A DNA stretch of 64,000 bases from Kosakonia pseudosacchari (GTDB lineage Bacteria > Pseudomonadota > Gammaproteobacteria > Enterobacterales > Enterobacteriaceae): NCBI RefSeq assembly GCF_900184035.1, contig NZ_FXWP01000027.1:124001-188000 (forward strand), read 5' to 3'. Shown here piece by piece: positions 27,210-37,831 of this stretch; within the stretch, counting starts at the first letter, position 1, and each line of letters begins with the position of its first letter. Position numbers and translations under genes: made by a program. The notes beneath the pieces are model-generated. The model did not search any database and had not been told where the DNA came from. It saw only the letters and a program-made list of their open reading frames with translations.

Positions 27210-28574
27210 TTAATCACACTGTACTTTGATGGCAAGCCCGCCACGCGATGTTTCACGGTATTTGGCGTTCATATCTTTCCCGGTCTCGTACATCGTTTCG
27301 ATCACTTTATCGAGCGATACACGTGGCGCACTGGTGCGGCGCATGGCCATACGCGAGGCGTTAATCGCTTTCACCGATGCAATAGCGTTACGCTCAATGC
27401 ACGGGACTTGTACTTGCCCGGCCACCGGGTCACAGGTCAGACCGAGGTTGTGCTCCATGCCAATTTCCGCCGCCACGCAGACCTGTTCCGGGCTGGCACC
27501 CAGCAGTTCCGCCAGGCCCGCCGCAGCCATAGAACAGGCAACGCCCACTTCGCCCTGGCAGCCAACTTCGGCACCGGAAATGGAAGCATTCATTTTATAC
27601 AATGCGCCGATGGCGCCAGCGGCGAGGAAATAGCGGATATAAATATCCGGGCTGACGGATTCGATAAAGTGGTCGTAATAGGCCAGCACAGCCGGAACGA
27701 TGCCGCAGGCACCGTTAGTTGGCGCGGTGACCACGCGGCCACCGGCGGCGTTTTCTTCGTTAACCGCCAGCGCAAACATATTCACCCAGTCGATAACGTT
27801 CATCGGATCGCTGGAGAGCTTATCACTGGCAACCAACATACGACGCAGTGCGGAAGCGCGGCGCGGAACGCGCAGCGGCCCCGGCAATACGCCTTCCGTA
27901 TTCATGCCGCGATCGATACAGGCGCGCATGGTAGACCAGACATTACCGAAGTACTCTTCAATCTCTTTTTTCGAGTGCAATGCCAGTTCGTTCTGCATCA
28001 CCATGCCAGAAAGCGACAAACCGGTTTCTTTGCAATACTCCAGCATCTGGGTCGCGGAATTGAACGGATAAGGGACATCGACCGAGCTGGTGGTCTCTTT
28101 ACCAAAATGCTCTTCATCGACGATAAACCCCCCGCCGATGGAGTAGTAGGTTTTGCTGTAAATGACGCTTTCGCCATTCAGCGCGGTGATGCGCATGCCG
28201 TTCTCATGCAGCGACAGGTTATCGCTGTGAAAACGCATCCCGTCATTCTGTGGGAAATCGACTTCATGACGCCCCTGCGCCAGCAGCAGACGCCCGCGAT
28301 TTTCCACATCACGGATAAAACCCGGAATTGCATCGATATCGACCGTGGCCGGCTCGTTGCCCGCCAGCCCCATGATGATGGCGATATCGGTATGGTGACC
28401 TTTCCCGGTAAGGGAGAGCGAGCCGTACACATCAACCACCACGCGGGTGACGTTATCCAGCAATCCTTTTTCGACCAGGTCATCGACGAACTGCTTACCG
28501 GCCTTCATCGGGCCTACAGTGTGGGAAGATGAGGGACCGATCCCCACCTTAAACATGTCGAATAGACTAATCAC
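27210..28574 (-). CDS. sdaA: L-serine deaminase I
   Basis: SdaA converts L-serine to pyruvate and ammonia using a [4Fe-4S] cluster. The 454-residue product equals E. coli in length. It begins with the beta subdomain phrase MISLFDMFKVGIGPSSSHTVGP and continues into the alpha domain with TAPTNGACGIVPAV, the glycine-rich GCQGEVGVACSMAAAGLAEL and GLTCDPVAGQVQVPCIERN, which hold the cluster cysteines. Translation starts at a GTG (28574) with an AGGAG ribosome site 7 bases upstream. The gene stands alone. Confidence 0.97.
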   Translation of the reverse strand: MISLFDMFKVGIGPSSSHTVGPMKAGKQFVDDLVEKGLLDNVTRVVVDVYGSLSLTGKGHHTDIAIIMGLAGNEPATVDIDAIPGFIRDVENRGRLLLAQGRHEVDFPQNDGMRFHSDNLSLHENGMRITALNGESVIYSKTYYSIGGGFIVDEEHFGKETTSSVDVPYPFNSATQMLEYCKETGLSLSGMVMQNELALHSKKEIEEYFGNVWSTMRACIDRGMNTEGVLPGPLRVPRRASALRRMLVASDKLSSDPMNVIDWVNMFALAVNEENAAGGRVVTAPTNGACGIVPAVLAYYDHFIESVSPDIYIRYFLAAGAIGALYKMNASISGAEVGCQGEVGVACSMAAAGLAELLGASPEQVCVAAEIGMEHNLGLTCDPVAGQVQVPCIERNAIASVKAINASRMAMRRTSAPRVSLDKVIETMYETGKDMNAKYRETSRGGLAIKVQCD

Positions 28575-28748
28575 ATTAACGCTCCTGACAGGGTTACCGG
28601 CGTTTCCAGTAACGATGTAATAACTGCGCATAGTGTAAGAGGGAAGGCCATCATCAGCTTAACTATTCACATGAATTAAACTAATGGCTAACCCTGATTT
28701 TACTAATAGCGCGTACACTGTCACAAAAGTGCGATATGTAAAGTATAG

Positions 28749-29327
28749 TCAAGGTCTCCGCCCAATCTGCAGCGCCAGCGAGCGAATTATTCCTGCCGTC
28801 ATGCCCCAGACAAAATAATGCTGATACCAGGATAACCACACCCGATGCGCATTGCCGTGGCGGTGAATATCCAGCGGATGATAGCGACCAAGACGCAGCG
28901 CTTCGGCCAGCGGCATCTCAAACACCGCGGCCACTTCGTCTTCACTGGCGTGATAGGGCAAATCCGGCGGGATAATGCCGACCACCGGCGTAACCTGAAA
29001 ACCGGTCACGCTATCAACCGGCGGCAAAACGCCAATCACCTCGACGGCTTCAGGCGGAATGGCGACTTCTTCCTGCGCCTCACGCAGCGCCGCAGCGATG
29101 AGCGACGCATCCGTGCTGTCAACCGCGCCACCGGGGAACGCGACCTGACCGGCATGCTTGCGCAGCAGAGGCGAGCGTTGCGTCAGTAATAAGCCGGGTT
29201 GCTCACGGCGCACCACCGGCACCAGCACCGCCGCCTGACGTGTATTTGCCACCGGCGGGTTGAGTTGCGGGCGTAAAAGCTGAAAGCGCGATAAAAAATC
29301 ATCCAGAGTTAAAGCCGGTTGCTCCAC
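28749..29327 (-). CDS. nudL: Nudix hydrolase NudL (putative CoA pyrophosphatase)
   Basis: NudL (YeaB) belongs to the UPF0035 branch of Nudix hydrolases, whose members cleave coenzyme A or its derivatives. The 192-residue product equals E. coli in length. The upstream [16 protein letters not shown] signature of the CoA-pyrophosphatase group leads into the Nudix box with its REAQEEV core. Translation starts at a GTG only 3 bases after the pabB stop, with the ribosome site GGAGAG inside pabB, so the two are translationally coupled. Actual substrate preference is inferred from the family. Confidence 0.93.
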   Translation of the reverse strand: MEQPALTLDDFLSRFQLLRPQLNPPVANTRQAAVLVPVVRREQPGLLLTQRSPLLRKHAGQVAFPGGAVDSTDASLIAAALREAQEEVAIPPEAVEVIGVLPPVDSVTGFQVTPVVGIIPPDLPYHASEDEVAAVFEMPLAEALRLGRYHPLDIHRHGNAHRVWLSWYQHYFVWGMTAGIIRSLALQIGRRP

Positions 29328-29330
29328 GAA

Positions 29331-30683
29331 TCATCTCTCCAGTTGCCGCAGGATACGGTTAACTTTATCAAAAGTTTCCTGATACTCCGCCTCTTCCTGG
29401 CTGTCGGCCACGATGCCACCACCTGCGGAACAGTAAATTTTCCCTGCACAGGCGCTGAGCGTGCGAATGGTGATGCTGGTATCCATGTTCCCGCAGAAAC
29501 TGAGGTAGCCAATCGAACCGCACCAGGCGTTACGCCGCTGCGGTTCAAGCTCGTCAATAATTTCCATCGCCCGCACTTTCGGAGCGCCAGTGATCGAGCC
29601 CCCCGGAAACGCCGCGCGCAGCAGATCGCTGGCATGTCGCCCGGCGGGCAATTTTGCCGTTACGGTGCTGACCAAATGGTGCACGGCAGGAAAAGGTTCG
29701 ACCACGAACAGTTCCGGCACGCGCACCGAACCGGGAGTCGCCACGCGTCCAATGTCGTTACGCATTAAATCAACAATCATCAGATTTTCAGCCTGGTCTT
29801 TCGGCGAGGCGGCGAGTTTCTGTGCTTGCTGCGCATCGGCCTGCGGGTCGGCAAGCCTTGGCAGTGTGCCTTTAATGGGGCGCGTTTCGATATTGTCGCG
29901 TTCGAGGCGAATAAAACGCTCCGGCGACAAACTCAGGATCGCGCCGTGTTCAAGGCGTAAAAAAGCGCTGAACGGCGCACGGTTTTCGCGATTGAGTTGG
30001 CTAAACGCCAGCCACTCATCCCCGTAATAGTCCGCCGCAAAACGTTGCGCCAGATTGACCTGGTAGCAGTCGCCGCTGTGTAACCACGCCTGAACCTGGC
30101 GGAATTTTTCGCCATATTCGCGACGCGTCATATTGGCCTGCCAGGCGGATGTCAGCCGAAACGCCTGGCGCTGCGGTTCACGTTGCGCCTGTAACCATGC
30201 CAGCCTTGTGTTAACATCGCGATGGCTGAACAACGTCACACGTTGCAACTGATGGTCGACAACCAGTGCCCAGTCATAAATCCCGACTGCCATATCCGCA
30301 ATGCTAATGTCCTGTTCGGCAATCGCCGGCAGCTTTTCGAAACGGCGGCCTAAATCATAGCCAAACAGCCCCAGCGCACCGCCCTGAAACGGCAGATCCG
30401 CATGAGGTTCACATCGAAAGGGGTAGGCATCCAGACGCTGTTGCAGCAGGTGTAGCGGATCTTCCAAAGATATCTCGCTACCATTAAGGGTCGTTGCCTC
30501 GCCGCGCGTCGTCAGCGTTTCCAGGGGATCGGCCACCAGAATATCAAAACGATTATGCGGATGTTCTGCATGGCCAGAATGCAACAGCATGGCCCAGGGC
30601 TGGTGGCTGAGGGGGGCAAAGTAGTGTTCGGCGGCGTCCTGGCGCCACGGCAGTGAAATAACGGCAGGGGATAACGTCTTCAT
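29331..30683 (-). CDS. pabB: Aminodeoxychorismate synthase component I
   Basis: PabB aminates chorismate with ammonia from PabA to make 4-amino-4-deoxychorismate, a precursor of p-aminobenzoate and folate. The 450-residue protein (453 in E. coli) has the chorismate-utilising fold: the lysine motif RPIKGTLPR, LIVDLMRNDIGRV, the PGGSITGAPKVRAMEII loop and the final YCSAGGGIVADSQ. The lysine of PIKGT is the residue that forms the covalent intermediate in E. coli PabB. nudL follows 3 bases downstream, the conserved pabB-nudL arrangement. Confidence 0.96.
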   Translation of the reverse strand: MKTLSPAVISLPWRQDAAEHYFAPLSHQPWAMLLHSGHAEHPHNRFDILVADPLETLTTRGEATTLNGSEISLEDPLHLLQQRLDAYPFRCEPHADLPFQGGALGLFGYDLGRRFEKLPAIAEQDISIADMAVGIYDWALVVDHQLQRVTLFSHRDVNTRLAWLQAQREPQRQAFRLTSAWQANMTRREYGEKFRQVQAWLHSGDCYQVNLAQRFAADYYGDEWLAFSQLNRENRAPFSAFLRLEHGAILSLSPERFIRLERDNIETRPIKGTLPRLADPQADAQQAQKLAASPKDQAENLMIVDLMRNDIGRVATPGSVRVPELFVVEPFPAVHHLVSTVTAKLPAGRHASDLLRAAFPGGSITGAPKVRAMEIIDELEPQRRNAWCGSIGYLSFCGNMDTSITIRTLSACAGKIYCSAGGGIVADSQEEAEYQETFDKVNRILRQLER

Positions 30684-30767
30684 TGATCCTGACTCATGTG
30701 CGTCTGCGCTGGTGAAGCGCGCCGACGCATGGAATAATTAGCGCCAACAATTTAGCAGGAGTTGACA

Positions 30768-30950
30768 ATGTTTGCAGGTTTACCTTCCCTCAGCCACGAG
30801 CAGCAGCAAAAAGCGGTAGAGCGTATTCAGGAATTAATGTCCGGTGGCATGAGCAGCGGGCAGGCGATTGCGCAGGTCGCTGAAGAGTTACGCGCCAGCC
30901 ATACCGGCGAACGGATTGTGGCGCGCTTTGAAGATGACGATGACGAGTAA
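30768..30950 (+). CDS. yoaH: Small protein YoaH (UPF0181)
   Basis: This 60-residue protein corresponds to E. coli YoaH (59 residues), with [21 protein letters not shown] and the acidic tail ARFEDDDDE. It is probably helical and soluble, and its function is unknown. The ATG at 30768 has an AGGAG ribosome site. It is divergent from pabB and abuts the convergent yoaB with no bases between the stop codons. Confidence 0.9.
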
Positions 30951-31295
30951 TTAAACTGCGGCGATGATTTTGATTTCCACTTTATAACGCGGGTTCATCA
31001 GTTTTGCCTGCACGGTGCAGCGCACCGGTGCATGGCCTGCCACAACCCAGGCATCCCACGCTTTATTCATGGCGGCGAAGTCGCCGTCATCGGCCAGAAA
31101 AATGGTGGCATCAAGAATGTGCGTTTTATCGCTGCCTTGCTTGTGCAGAACCGCATCTATTTGCGCCAGCGTATTGGCCGTCTGTTCAAACGCGTCGGCA
31201 TCGAGATTTTCCGGCACGCCAGTGTAGTAAAGCGTCTGGTTGTGAATAACCACATCAGACCAGCGGGCTTCCGCATCAATACGCTTAATTGTCAT
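30951..31295 (-). CDS. yoaB: RidA/YjgF family protein YoaB
   Basis: YoaB is a 114-residue member of the RidA family, which often deaminates reactive imine/enamine intermediates as trimers. The family phrases LYYTGVPENLDADA, QIDAVLHKQGSDK and the C-terminal APVRCTVQAKLMNPRYKVEI are present. The RCTVQ arginine matches the residue that binds the substrate carboxylate in active RidA proteins. The ATG at 31295 has a GAAGGAA ribosome site. The YoaB subgroup has no proven substrate. Confidence 0.92.
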   Translation of the reverse strand: MTIKRIDAEARWSDVVIHNQTLYYTGVPENLDADAFEQTANTLAQIDAVLHKQGSDKTHILDATIFLADDGDFAAMNKAWDAWVVAGHAPVRCTVQAKLMNPRYKVEIKIIAAV

Positions 31296-31408
31296 TATCT
31301 GTTCCTTCTTATTTGCCATGAATTCGCGGGCAAGAGTGCCATAAAAACCTGGCTGGCGTAAATCCGCTCGCCCTGACATAATCACTGGCGATTTAACCAG
31401 GGGGTAGT

Positions 31409-33319
31409 GTGACGGACGATTTTGCAACAGACGGCCAGTTAGCCAAAGCCATTGCGGGATTCAAACCGCGTGAACCGCAGCGCCAGATGGCGCAAGCCGT
31501 CACACACGCGATTGAGAAAACGCAGCCGCTGGTGGTGGAAGCGGGTACCGGTACCGGTAAAACCTACGCCTACCTTGCGCCTGCGCTGCGCGCCGGGAAA
31601 AAAGTGATTATCTCCACCGGTTCGAAAGCCTTGCAGGATCAGCTTTACAGCCGCGATTTACCCACCGTCGCCAAAGCGCTTGAGTTCACCGGCCGTACTG
31701 CTCTGCTGAAAGGGCGCTCCAACTACCTCTGTATTGAACGTCTGGAACAGCAAGCGCTGGCAGGCGGCGATCTTCCTGTACAAACCCTCAGCGATGTTAT
31801 TTTGCTGCGCTCATGGTCGAATCAAACCACCGATGGTGATATCAGTACCTGCGTCAGTGTGGCGGAGGATTCGCAGGCGTGGCCGCTGGTGACCAGCACC
31901 AACGATAACTGCCTGGGTAGCGACTGCCCGATGTACAAGGACTGTTTCGTGGTCAAGGCGCGCAAAAAAGCGATGGATGCCGATGTGGTGGTGGTCAACC
32001 ATCATCTGTTTCTTGCCGATATGGTGGTGAAAGAGAGCGGTTTCGGGGAGTTGATCCCGGAGGCCGAAGTGATGATCTTTGATGAAGCGCACCAGCTTCC
32101 GGACATCGCCAGCCAGTATTTTGGTCAGTCACTCTCCAGCCGCCAGCTTCTTGATCTCGCAAAAGACTTCACCATTGCCTATCGCACCGAACTGAAAGAT
32201 ACCGCGCAGTTACAGAAGTGCGCCGACCGCCTGGCGCAGAGTACGCAGGATTTTCGCCTGCAGTTAGGTGAGCCGGGTTATCGCGGTAACCTGCGCGAGC
32301 TGCTGGCGGATGCGCATATTCAACGTGCGTTGTTGCTGCTCGATGATGCGCTGGAACTCTGTTACGACGTGGCGAAGCTGTCGCTGGGTCGCTCCGCACT
32401 GCTGGATGCCGCGTTCGAACGCGCAACGACATACCGTGCCCGGCTGAAACGGCTCAAAGAGATCAACCTGCCAGGTTACAGCTACTGGTATGAATGTACC
32501 TCGCGCAACTTTACGCTGGCGTTAACGCCGCTGACCGTAGCGGATAAGTTTACCGAGGTGATGGCGCAGAAAAAAGGTAGCTGGATTTTCACTTCTGCAA
32601 CGCTTTCAGTGAATGACGATCTGCACCATTTTACCGCGCGGCTTGGCATTGAAGGGGCGCAATCGCTGTTGCTGCCAAGCCCCTTTGACTATCAACGTCA
32701 GGCACTGCTGTGCGTACCGCGCAATCTTCCGCAGACCAATCAGCCAGGCGCTGCGCGCCAGCTGGCGGCGATGCTCAGGCCGATGATCGAAGCCAACAAT
32801 GGCCGCTGCTTTATGCTGTGCACCTCGCACGCCATGATGCGCGATCTCGCCGAACAATTTCGCGCCACCATGAGCCTGCCCGTATTGCTGCAGGGAGAAA
32901 CCAGCAAAGGGCAACTGTTGCAGCAATTTGTGAATGCCGGTAATGCGTTACTGGTGGCAACCAGTAGCTTCTGGGAAGGGGTGGATGTGCGTGGCGATAC
33001 GTTATCGCTGGTCATTATCGATAAGCTGCCGTTTACGTCTCCGGAAGATCCGTTATTAAAAGCGCGGATGGAAGATTGCCGTCTGCGCGGGGGCGATCCC
33101 TTTGATGAAGTTCAACTGCCGGACGCGGTTATTACCCTGAAACAGGGCGTCGGCCGTTTAATTCGTGATATTGACGATCGCGGCGTGCTGGTCATTTGCG
33201 ATAACCGACTGGTGATGCGCCCGTATGGCGCGGTTTTCCTTGCCAGCCTGCCGCCTGCGCCGCGAACCCGTGATATTCGCCGCGCGGTTGAATTCCTCGC
33301 CTCTCCCCCGGCGCAGTAA
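31409..33319 (+). CDS. yoaA: DinG/XPD-family DNA helicase YoaA
   Basis: YoaA is an iron-sulfur superfamily 2 helicase that associates with the HolC (chi) subunit of DNA polymerase III and helps repair damaged forks. The 636 residues equal the E. coli length. It shows Walker [14 protein letters not shown], a four-cysteine cluster-binding insert (CVSVAEDS... [13 protein letters not shown]), the DEAH box FDEAHQLPD, and motif [11 protein letters not shown]. The start is GTG at 31409. tsaB follows at 58 bases. Confidence 0.95.
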   Translation: MTDDFATDGQLAKAIAGFKPREPQRQMAQAVTHAIEKTQPLVVEAGTGTGKTYAYLAPALRAGKKVIISTGSKALQDQLYSRDLPTVAKALEFTGRTALLKGRSNYLCIERLEQQALAGGDLPVQTLSDVILLRSWSNQTTDGDISTCVSVAEDSQAWPLVTSTNDNCLGSDCPMYKDCFVVKARKKAMDADVVVVNHHLFLADMVVKESGFGELIPEAEVMIFDEAHQLPDIASQYFGQSLSSRQLLDLAKDFTIAYRTELKDTAQLQKCADRLAQSTQDFRLQLGEPGYRGNLRELLADAHIQRALLLLDDALELCYDVAKLSLGRSALLDAAFERATTYRARLKRLKEINLPGYSYWYECTSRNFTLALTPLTVADKFTEVMAQKKGSWIFTSATLSVNDDLHHFTARLGIEGAQSLLLPSPFDYQRQALLCVPRNLPQTNQPGAARQLAAMLRPMIEANNGRCFMLCTSHAMMRDLAEQFRATMSLPVLLQGETSKGQLLQQFVNAGNALLVATSSFWEGVDVRGDTLSLVIIDKLPFTSPEDPLLKARMEDCRLRGGDPFDEVQLPDAVITLKQGVGRLIRDIDDRGVLVICDNRLVMRPYGAVFLASLPPAPRTRDIRRAVEFLASPPAQ

Positions 33320-33377
33320 TTTTCTGCGGACTGTGGTAAGATGCGCGCCATTTTGTTTTTCATGGACCGCTATACCC

Positions 33378-34073
33378 ATGCGCATTCTGGCTATTGATAC
33401 TGCCACAGAAGCTTGTTCTGTCGCCCTATGGAACGATGGAACCACCTTCGCTCACTTCGAACTTTGCCCACGTGAACACACGCAACGCATCCTGCCACTG
33501 GTCAGGGATGTGCTTGGCGACGCTGAACTTAAACTGACGCAGCTGGACGCACTCGCCTTTGGTCGCGGCCCGGGAAGTTTTACCGGCGTGCGCATTGGCA
33601 TTGGCATTGCGCAGGGGCTGGCGCTCGGCGCTGAACTGCCGATGATTGGCGTTTCAACGCTGGCGACGATGGCGCAGGGCGCGTGGCGCAAAACGGGCGC
33701 GACACGCGTACTGGCGGCGATTGACGCACGGATGGGCGAAGTCTATTGGGCAGAGTATCAGCGCGATGAAAATGGCGTCTGGCATGGCGAAGAGACGGAA
33801 GCGGTAGTAAAACCGCAAGCCGTAACTGAACGTCTGCAACACCTGGATGGCGAGTGGGCGATAGTCGGTACTGGCTGGCCCGCATGGCCTGAGATGAGCA
33901 ACAACAGTACGGCAACACTGCGCGACGGCGAGATCTTATTGCCCGCCGCGGAAGATATGCTGCCCATCGCGCGTCAACTGTTGGCTGCGCAGAAAACCGT
34001 CGCTGTTGAACATGCCGAGCCGGTTTATTTGCGTAACGAAGTGGCGTGGAAGAAACTTCCTGGCCGGGAATGA
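33378..34073 (+). CDS. tsaB: tRNA N6-threonylcarbamoyladenosine synthesis protein TsaB
   Basis: TsaB (YeaZ) is the scaffold partner of TsaD in making the t6A37 modification of ANN-decoding tRNAs and is essential in E. coli. The 231-residue product equals E. coli in length. The ASKHA fold shows [32 protein letters not shown] and [17 protein letters not shown]. The real start is MRILAIDT at 33378, since the open frame extends upstream over yoaA but without homology. A likely sigma-E promoter for yeaY lies inside its last codons. Confidence 0.96.
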   Translation: MRILAIDTATEACSVALWNDGTTFAHFELCPREHTQRILPLVRDVLGDAELKLTQLDALAFGRGPGSFTGVRIGIGIAQGLALGAELPMIGVSTLATMAQGAWRKTGATRVLAAIDARMGEVYWAEYQRDENGVWHGEETEAVVKPQAVTERLQHLDGEWAIVGTGWPAWPEMSNNSTATLRDGEILLPAAEDMLPIARQLLAAQKTVAVEHAEPVYLRNEVAWKKLPGRE

Positions 34074-34079
34074 ATCTCA
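34052..34079 (+). promoter_or_regulatory. Probable sigma-E promoter of yeaY
   Basis: GAAACTT (34052-34058), a 16-base spacer and TCTCA (34075-34079) fit the sigma-E promoter pattern (GGAACTT-N16-TCnnA). yeaY belongs to the sigma-E regulon in E. coli, which supports the match. The promoter sits at the tsaB 3' end. Confidence 0.5.
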
Positions 34080-34109
34080 GTAGTATCCACTGGGGTAAGG
34101 AGTCGCATC

Positions 34110-34703
34110 ATGGCGGGTCAAAAAAAGGTTGTGCGCGGATTGCTGGCTGGGCTGGCGATCGCGGTATTAAGCGGTTGTGTTTCTGTGCCTGACGCGATTA
34201 AAGGAACCAGTCCCACGCCGCAGGATGATTTAGTGCGGGTGATGAGTGCGCCGTCGCTGTATGTCGGCCAGGAAGCCCGCTTCGGCGGTAAAGTCGTTGA
34301 TATCCAGAATCAGCAGGGGAAAACCCGGCTTGAGATCGCAGCCGTACCGCTCGACAGCGGTGCGCGTCCGATTTTAGGCGAGCCATCCGTCGGGCGTATC
34401 TTTGCCGAGGTGAACGGTTTTCTCGATCCGGTTGATTTCCGAAATCAGCTGGTGACCGTGGTTGGCCCGATAACCGGCACGGCCGACGGCAAAATTGGCA
34501 ACGCACCGTATAAATTTATGGTCATGCAGGCGGAAGGTTACAAACGCTGGCGGTTAACCCAGCAGGTGATGTTGCCGCCGCAGCCTATCGACCCGTGGTA
34601 CTGGGGGCCGGGGCCGCACCCACGCGCGTGGCACGGTGGGTACGGTGGATGGGGCTGGTTCCCACCCGAACCTGCGCGAGTCGAGACAGTCGTAACAGAG
34701 TAA
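34110..34703 (+). CDS. yeaY: Slp-family outer-membrane lipoprotein YeaY
   Basis: This 197-residue protein (193 in E. coli) belongs to the Slp family of outer-membrane lipoproteins. A lipoprotein signal peptide ends in the lipobox LSGC (residues 20-23), and the residue after the cysteine is V, consistent with sorting to the outer membrane. The C-terminal tail is rich in glycine, tryptophan and proline. The function is unknown; in E. coli the gene is part of the sigma-E envelope-stress response. A ribosome site AAGGAG precedes the ATG and a terminator follows. Confidence 0.93.
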   Translation: MAGQKKVVRGLLAGLAIAVLSGCVSVPDAIKGTSPTPQDDLVRVMSAPSLYVGQEARFGGKVVDIQNQQGKTRLEIAAVPLDSGARPILGEPSVGRIFAEVNGFLDPVDFRNQLVTVVGPITGTADGKIGNAPYKFMVMQAEGYKRWRLTQQVMLPPQPIDPWYWGPGPHPRAWHGGYGGWGWFPPEPARVETVVTE

Positions 34704-34726
34704 TTTCTTGTTTTATCAGGAAAACG

Positions 34727-34755
34727 AAACAGCGGCTAAGCCGCTGTTTTTTATA
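34727..34755 (+). terminator. Intrinsic terminator after yeaY
   Basis: AACAGCGGC, a TAA loop and GCCGCTGTT are followed by TTTTATATT. Confidence 0.88.
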
Positions 34756-34820
34756 TTGGGCTTTGTATAAGAAAAATAATTAGTGACGCGCTTCGCAACC
34801 TTCAATCCGCTTAATTAATA

Positions 34821-34837
34821 AACTGGTACGCTGAGTT
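34821..34837. promoter_or_regulatory. FadR operator upstream of fadD
   Basis: AACTGGTACGCTGAGTT closely fits the FadR consensus (AnCTGGTCcGAynnGTT). It lies next to a TATTAT-like -10 (about 34839-34845), as expected for repression of fadD by FadR in the absence of fatty acids. Confidence 0.65.
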
Positions 34838-34909
34838 AATATTATGTTAACGACTTGTTTATTAACTGGGGTTGTGATGACCAAGAATACTCATTTTAGA
34901 GGTGATGCA

Positions 34910-36595
34910 TTGAAGAAGGTTTGGCTAAACCGGTATCCCGCCGATGTTCCGGCGGAGATCAATCCTGACCGTTATCAATCCCTGGTTGAATTATTTGAAC
35001 ACTCCACGGCGCGTTACGCCGACCAGCCTGCGTTTATCAACATGGGCGAGGTAATGACGTTTCGTAAACTTGAAGAGCGCAGCCGGGCGTTTGCGGCTTA
35101 CTTACAGCAGGGGCTGGGGCTGCAAAAAGGCGATCGCGTTGCGTTAATGATGCCGAACCTGCTGCAATACCCGGTGGCGCTGTTTGGTATCTTGCGCGCC
35201 GGGATGATCGTGGTGAACGTCAACCCGCTGTATACCCCGCGTGAACTGGAACACCAGCTTAATGACAGCGGGGCTGCCGCGATTGTTATTGTGTCGAATT
35301 TCGCCCATACGCTGGAAAAGATCGTTGATAAAACACAAGTGCGGCATGTCATTTTGACGCGCATGGGCGACCAGCTCTCCCCGGCAAAAGGGACGCTGGT
35401 GAACTTCGTGGTGAAATACGTGAAACGGCTGGTGCCCAAGTATCACCTGCCGGACGCGATCTCCTTTCGCCGGGCGCTGCAGACCGGTTATCGCATGCAA
35501 TACATCAAACCGGAAGTGGTCGCCGACGATCTCGCCTTCCTGCAATACACCGGCGGCACAACTGGCGTGGCAAAAGGGGCAATGCTGACGCACCGCAATA
35601 TGCTGGCAAACCTTGAACAGGTGAACGCGACTTACGGGCCGTTGCTGCATCGCGGGAAAGAGCTGGTGGTAACCGCGCTGCCGCTGTACCACATTTTCGC
35701 CCTGACCATGAACTGCCTGCTGTTTATTGAGCTCGGCGGGCAAAACCTGTTGATCACTAACCCGCGCGATATCCCCGGGCTGGTGAAGGAGCTTGGCAAA
35801 TATCCCTTTACGGCGATGACCGGTGTGAACACGCTGTTCAATGCCTTGTTGAATAATGAAGATTTCCGCAAGCTGGACTTCTCCTCGCTGCATCTGTCCG
35901 CCGGTGGCGGGATGCCTGTTCAGCAGGCGGTTGCCGATCGGTGGGTGAAATTAACCGGACAGTATTTGCTGGAAGGTTACGGTCTGACCGAATGTGCGCC
36001 TCTCGTTAGTGTGAACCCGCATGACATTGACTACCACAGCGGTAGCATCGGCCTGCCGGTTCCCTCAACAGAAGCTAAGCTGGTCGATGACGACAACAAT
36101 GAAGTTGCGCCGGGCGAACCGGGCGAGTTGTGCGTGAAAGGGCCGCAGGTGATGCTGGGATACTGGCAGCGCCCGGACGCCACGGATGAGATCCTGCGCG
36201 ACGGCTGGCTGCACACTGGCGATATTGCGGTGATGGATGAGGAAGGCTTCCTGCGCATCGTCGATCGCAAAAAAGATATGATTCTGGTTTCCGGTTTTAA
36301 TGTCTATCCGAATGAGATCGAGGATGTGGTAATGCAACATGCCGGCGTGCAGGAAGTGGCGGCTGTTGGCGTACCGTCGGAAAACAGCGGCGAAGCGGTG
36401 AAGATTTTCGTGGTGAAAAAGGACGCCTCGCTGAGCGAAGAGGCGTTGATCGCTTTTTGTCGCCGTCAACTGACCGGATATAAAGTGCCGAAGCTGGTTG
36501 AATTTCGCAATGAACTGCCAAAATCGAATGTCGGTAAGATTTTAAGGCGAGAATTGCGTGACGAAGCGCGTGGCAAAGTGGACAATAAAGCCTGA
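34910..36595 (+). CDS. fadD: Long-chain fatty acyl-CoA synthetase
   Basis: FadD activates long-chain fatty acids to acyl-CoA at the inner membrane, coupling uptake to beta-oxidation. The 561-residue product equals E. coli in length when translation starts at the TTG at 34910 (before [13 protein letters not shown]), which has an AGAGGTGA ribosome site 4-5 bases upstream; E. coli fadD also uses a TTG. In-frame ATG codons at 34844 and 34877 would add an N-terminal extension. The adenylate-forming motifs are [18 protein letters not shown] and [14 protein letters not shown], with the FACS signature [23 protein letters not shown] region complete. A FadR operator lies upstream. Confidence 0.96.
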   Translation: MKKVWLNRYPADVPAEINPDRYQSLVELFEHSTARYADQPAFINMGEVMTFRKLEERSRAFAAYLQQGLGLQKGDRVALMMPNLLQYPVALFGILRAGMIVVNVNPLYTPRELEHQLNDSGAAAIVIVSNFAHTLEKIVDKTQVRHVILTRMGDQLSPAKGTLVNFVVKYVKRLVPKYHLPDAISFRRALQTGYRMQYIKPEVVADDLAFLQYTGGTTGVAKGAMLTHRNMLANLEQVNATYGPLLHRGKELVVTALPLYHIFALTMNCLLFIELGGQNLLITNPRDIPGLVKELGKYPFTAMTGVNTLFNALLNNEDFRKLDFSSLHLSAGGGMPVQQAVADRWVKLTGQYLLEGYGLTECAPLVSVNPHDIDYHSGSIGLPVPSTEAKLVDDDNNEVAPGEPGELCVKGPQVMLGYWQRPDATDEILRDGWLHTGDIAVMDEEGFLRIVDRKKDMILVSGFNVYPNEIEDVVMQHAGVQEVAAVGVPSENSGEAVKIFVVKKDASLSEEALIAFCRRQLTGYKVPKLVEFRNELPKSNVGKILRRELRDEARGKVDNKA

Positions 36596-36612
36596 GCTAT
36601 GCGTAAGTCCCC

Positions 36613-36641
36613 TTAACGCCGGTTAAGCCGGCGTTTTTTAT
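36613..36641 (+). terminator. Intrinsic terminator after fadD
   Basis: AACGCCGGC-type arms (AACGCCGG and CCGGCGTT) around TTAAG run into TTTTTTA. Confidence 0.85.
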
Positions 36642-36665
36642 GGGCGCAACTAAAGAGAAGATGAC

Positions 36666-37793
36666 GTGAATTACCAGATGATAACGACGAACGATGCGCT
36701 CGCAGCGTTATGTGACGCCGCCCGCGCATTTCCAGCGATTGCCCTGGACACCGAATTTGTCCGCACCCGCACCTATTATCCGCAACTGGGGTTGATCCAG
36801 CTGTATGACGGTGAACATGTGGCGCTGATTGATCCGCTGACCATCACCGACTGGACGCCGTTTCGCGATTTGCTCATCAACACTGGCGTGACCAAATATT
36901 TGCATGCGGGGAGTGAAGATCTGGAAGTGTTCCTCAATGCGTTTGGCGTACAACCTCAGCCGATGATTGACACGCAGATCCTCGCCGCGTTCTGCGGCCG
37001 CCCGCTGTCGTGGGGCTTTGCTGCGATGGTGGAAGAGTTTACCGGGCTGGTGATTGATAAGAGCGAATCCCGCACCGACTGGCTGGCGCGTCCGTTAACC
37101 GAACGCCAGTGCGATTACGCCGCCGCCGATGTGTGGTATCTCCTGCCTATCGCCGGTAAATTACTGGCGGAAACCGATCAGGCGGGAAGGCTGGATGCCG
37201 CGCTGGATGAGTGCCGCTTGATGATGCAACGCCGCCAGGAAGTGTTAGCCCCGGAAGAGGCGTGGCGCGAAATTACCAACGCCTGGCAATTGCGTACGCG
37301 CCAGCTTGCCTGCCTGCGTTTGCTTGCTGACTGGCGCCTGCGTAAAGCGCGTGAGCGCGATTTAGCCGTCAACTTTGTGGTGCGTGAAGAGAATCTGTGG
37401 GCAGTAGCGCGTTACATGCCTGGCAGCATGGGCGAGCTGGACAGTATTGGCCTTTCCGGCAGCGAAATCCGCTTCCATGGTAAAACGCTGCTGGCGCTGG
37501 TCGCGCAGGCGCAGGCCTTGCCGGAAGAGGCGCTGCCAGAGCCGCTGCTTAACCTGATGGACATGCCGGGTTATCGTAAAGCGTTCAAAGCTATCAAAGC
37601 GCTGGTGCAGACCATCAGCGAAAGTCAGAGCATTAGCGCTGAGCTGCTGGCATCACGTCGGCAGATAAATCAATTACTCAACTGGCACTGGAAATTGAAA
37701 CCGCAAAATTCGTCACCGGAATTAATTAGCGGCTGGCGCGGGGAATTGATGGGCGAGCAGCTGAAAATATTACTTGCGGAATACCCGCGTTAA
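36666..37793 (+). CDS. rnd: Ribonuclease D
   Basis: RNase D is a 3'-5' exoribonuclease that trims tRNA precursors and other small RNAs. The 375 residues equal E. coli RNase D. The DEDD-family exonuclease domain shows LDTEFVRTRTYYPQLGLIQ (metal-binding D and E), HAGSEDLEVF and DYAAADVWYLLPI, followed by two HRDC-type helical domains including RDLAVNFVVREE and MDMPGYRKAFKAIKAL. The start is GTG at 36666. It sits between the fadD terminator and a terminator shared with the convergent min operon. Confidence 0.96.
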   Translation: MNYQMITTNDALAALCDAARAFPAIALDTEFVRTRTYYPQLGLIQLYDGEHVALIDPLTITDWTPFRDLLINTGVTKYLHAGSEDLEVFLNAFGVQPQPMIDTQILAAFCGRPLSWGFAAMVEEFTGLVIDKSESRTDWLARPLTERQCDYAAADVWYLLPIAGKLLAETDQAGRLDAALDECRLMMQRRQEVLAPEEAWREITNAWQLRTRQLACLRLLADWRLRKARERDLAVNFVVREENLWAVARYMPGSMGELDSIGLSGSEIRFHGKTLLALVAQAQALPEEALPEPLLNLMDMPGYRKAFKAIKALVQTISESQSISAELLASRRQINQLLNWHWKLKPQNSSPELISGWRGELMGEQLKILLAEYPR

Positions 37794-37831
37794 ATACTGT
37801 AAATAAATACAGCTTATTTGCGGAAATAAAA

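Noticed and set aside
27108-28532. 474-codon plus-strand open frame
   Set aside because: It is the exact antisense of sdaA and the DNA upstream of pdeD; histidine- and arginine-rich composition is typical of antisense shadows of high-GC genes.
31296-31408. LexA box for yoaA
   Set aside because: CTG and CTGG fragments are present, but no CTGT-N8-ACAG pattern.
35144-35893. 249-codon minus-strand open frame
   Set aside because: Antisense to fadD; no motif or start signal.
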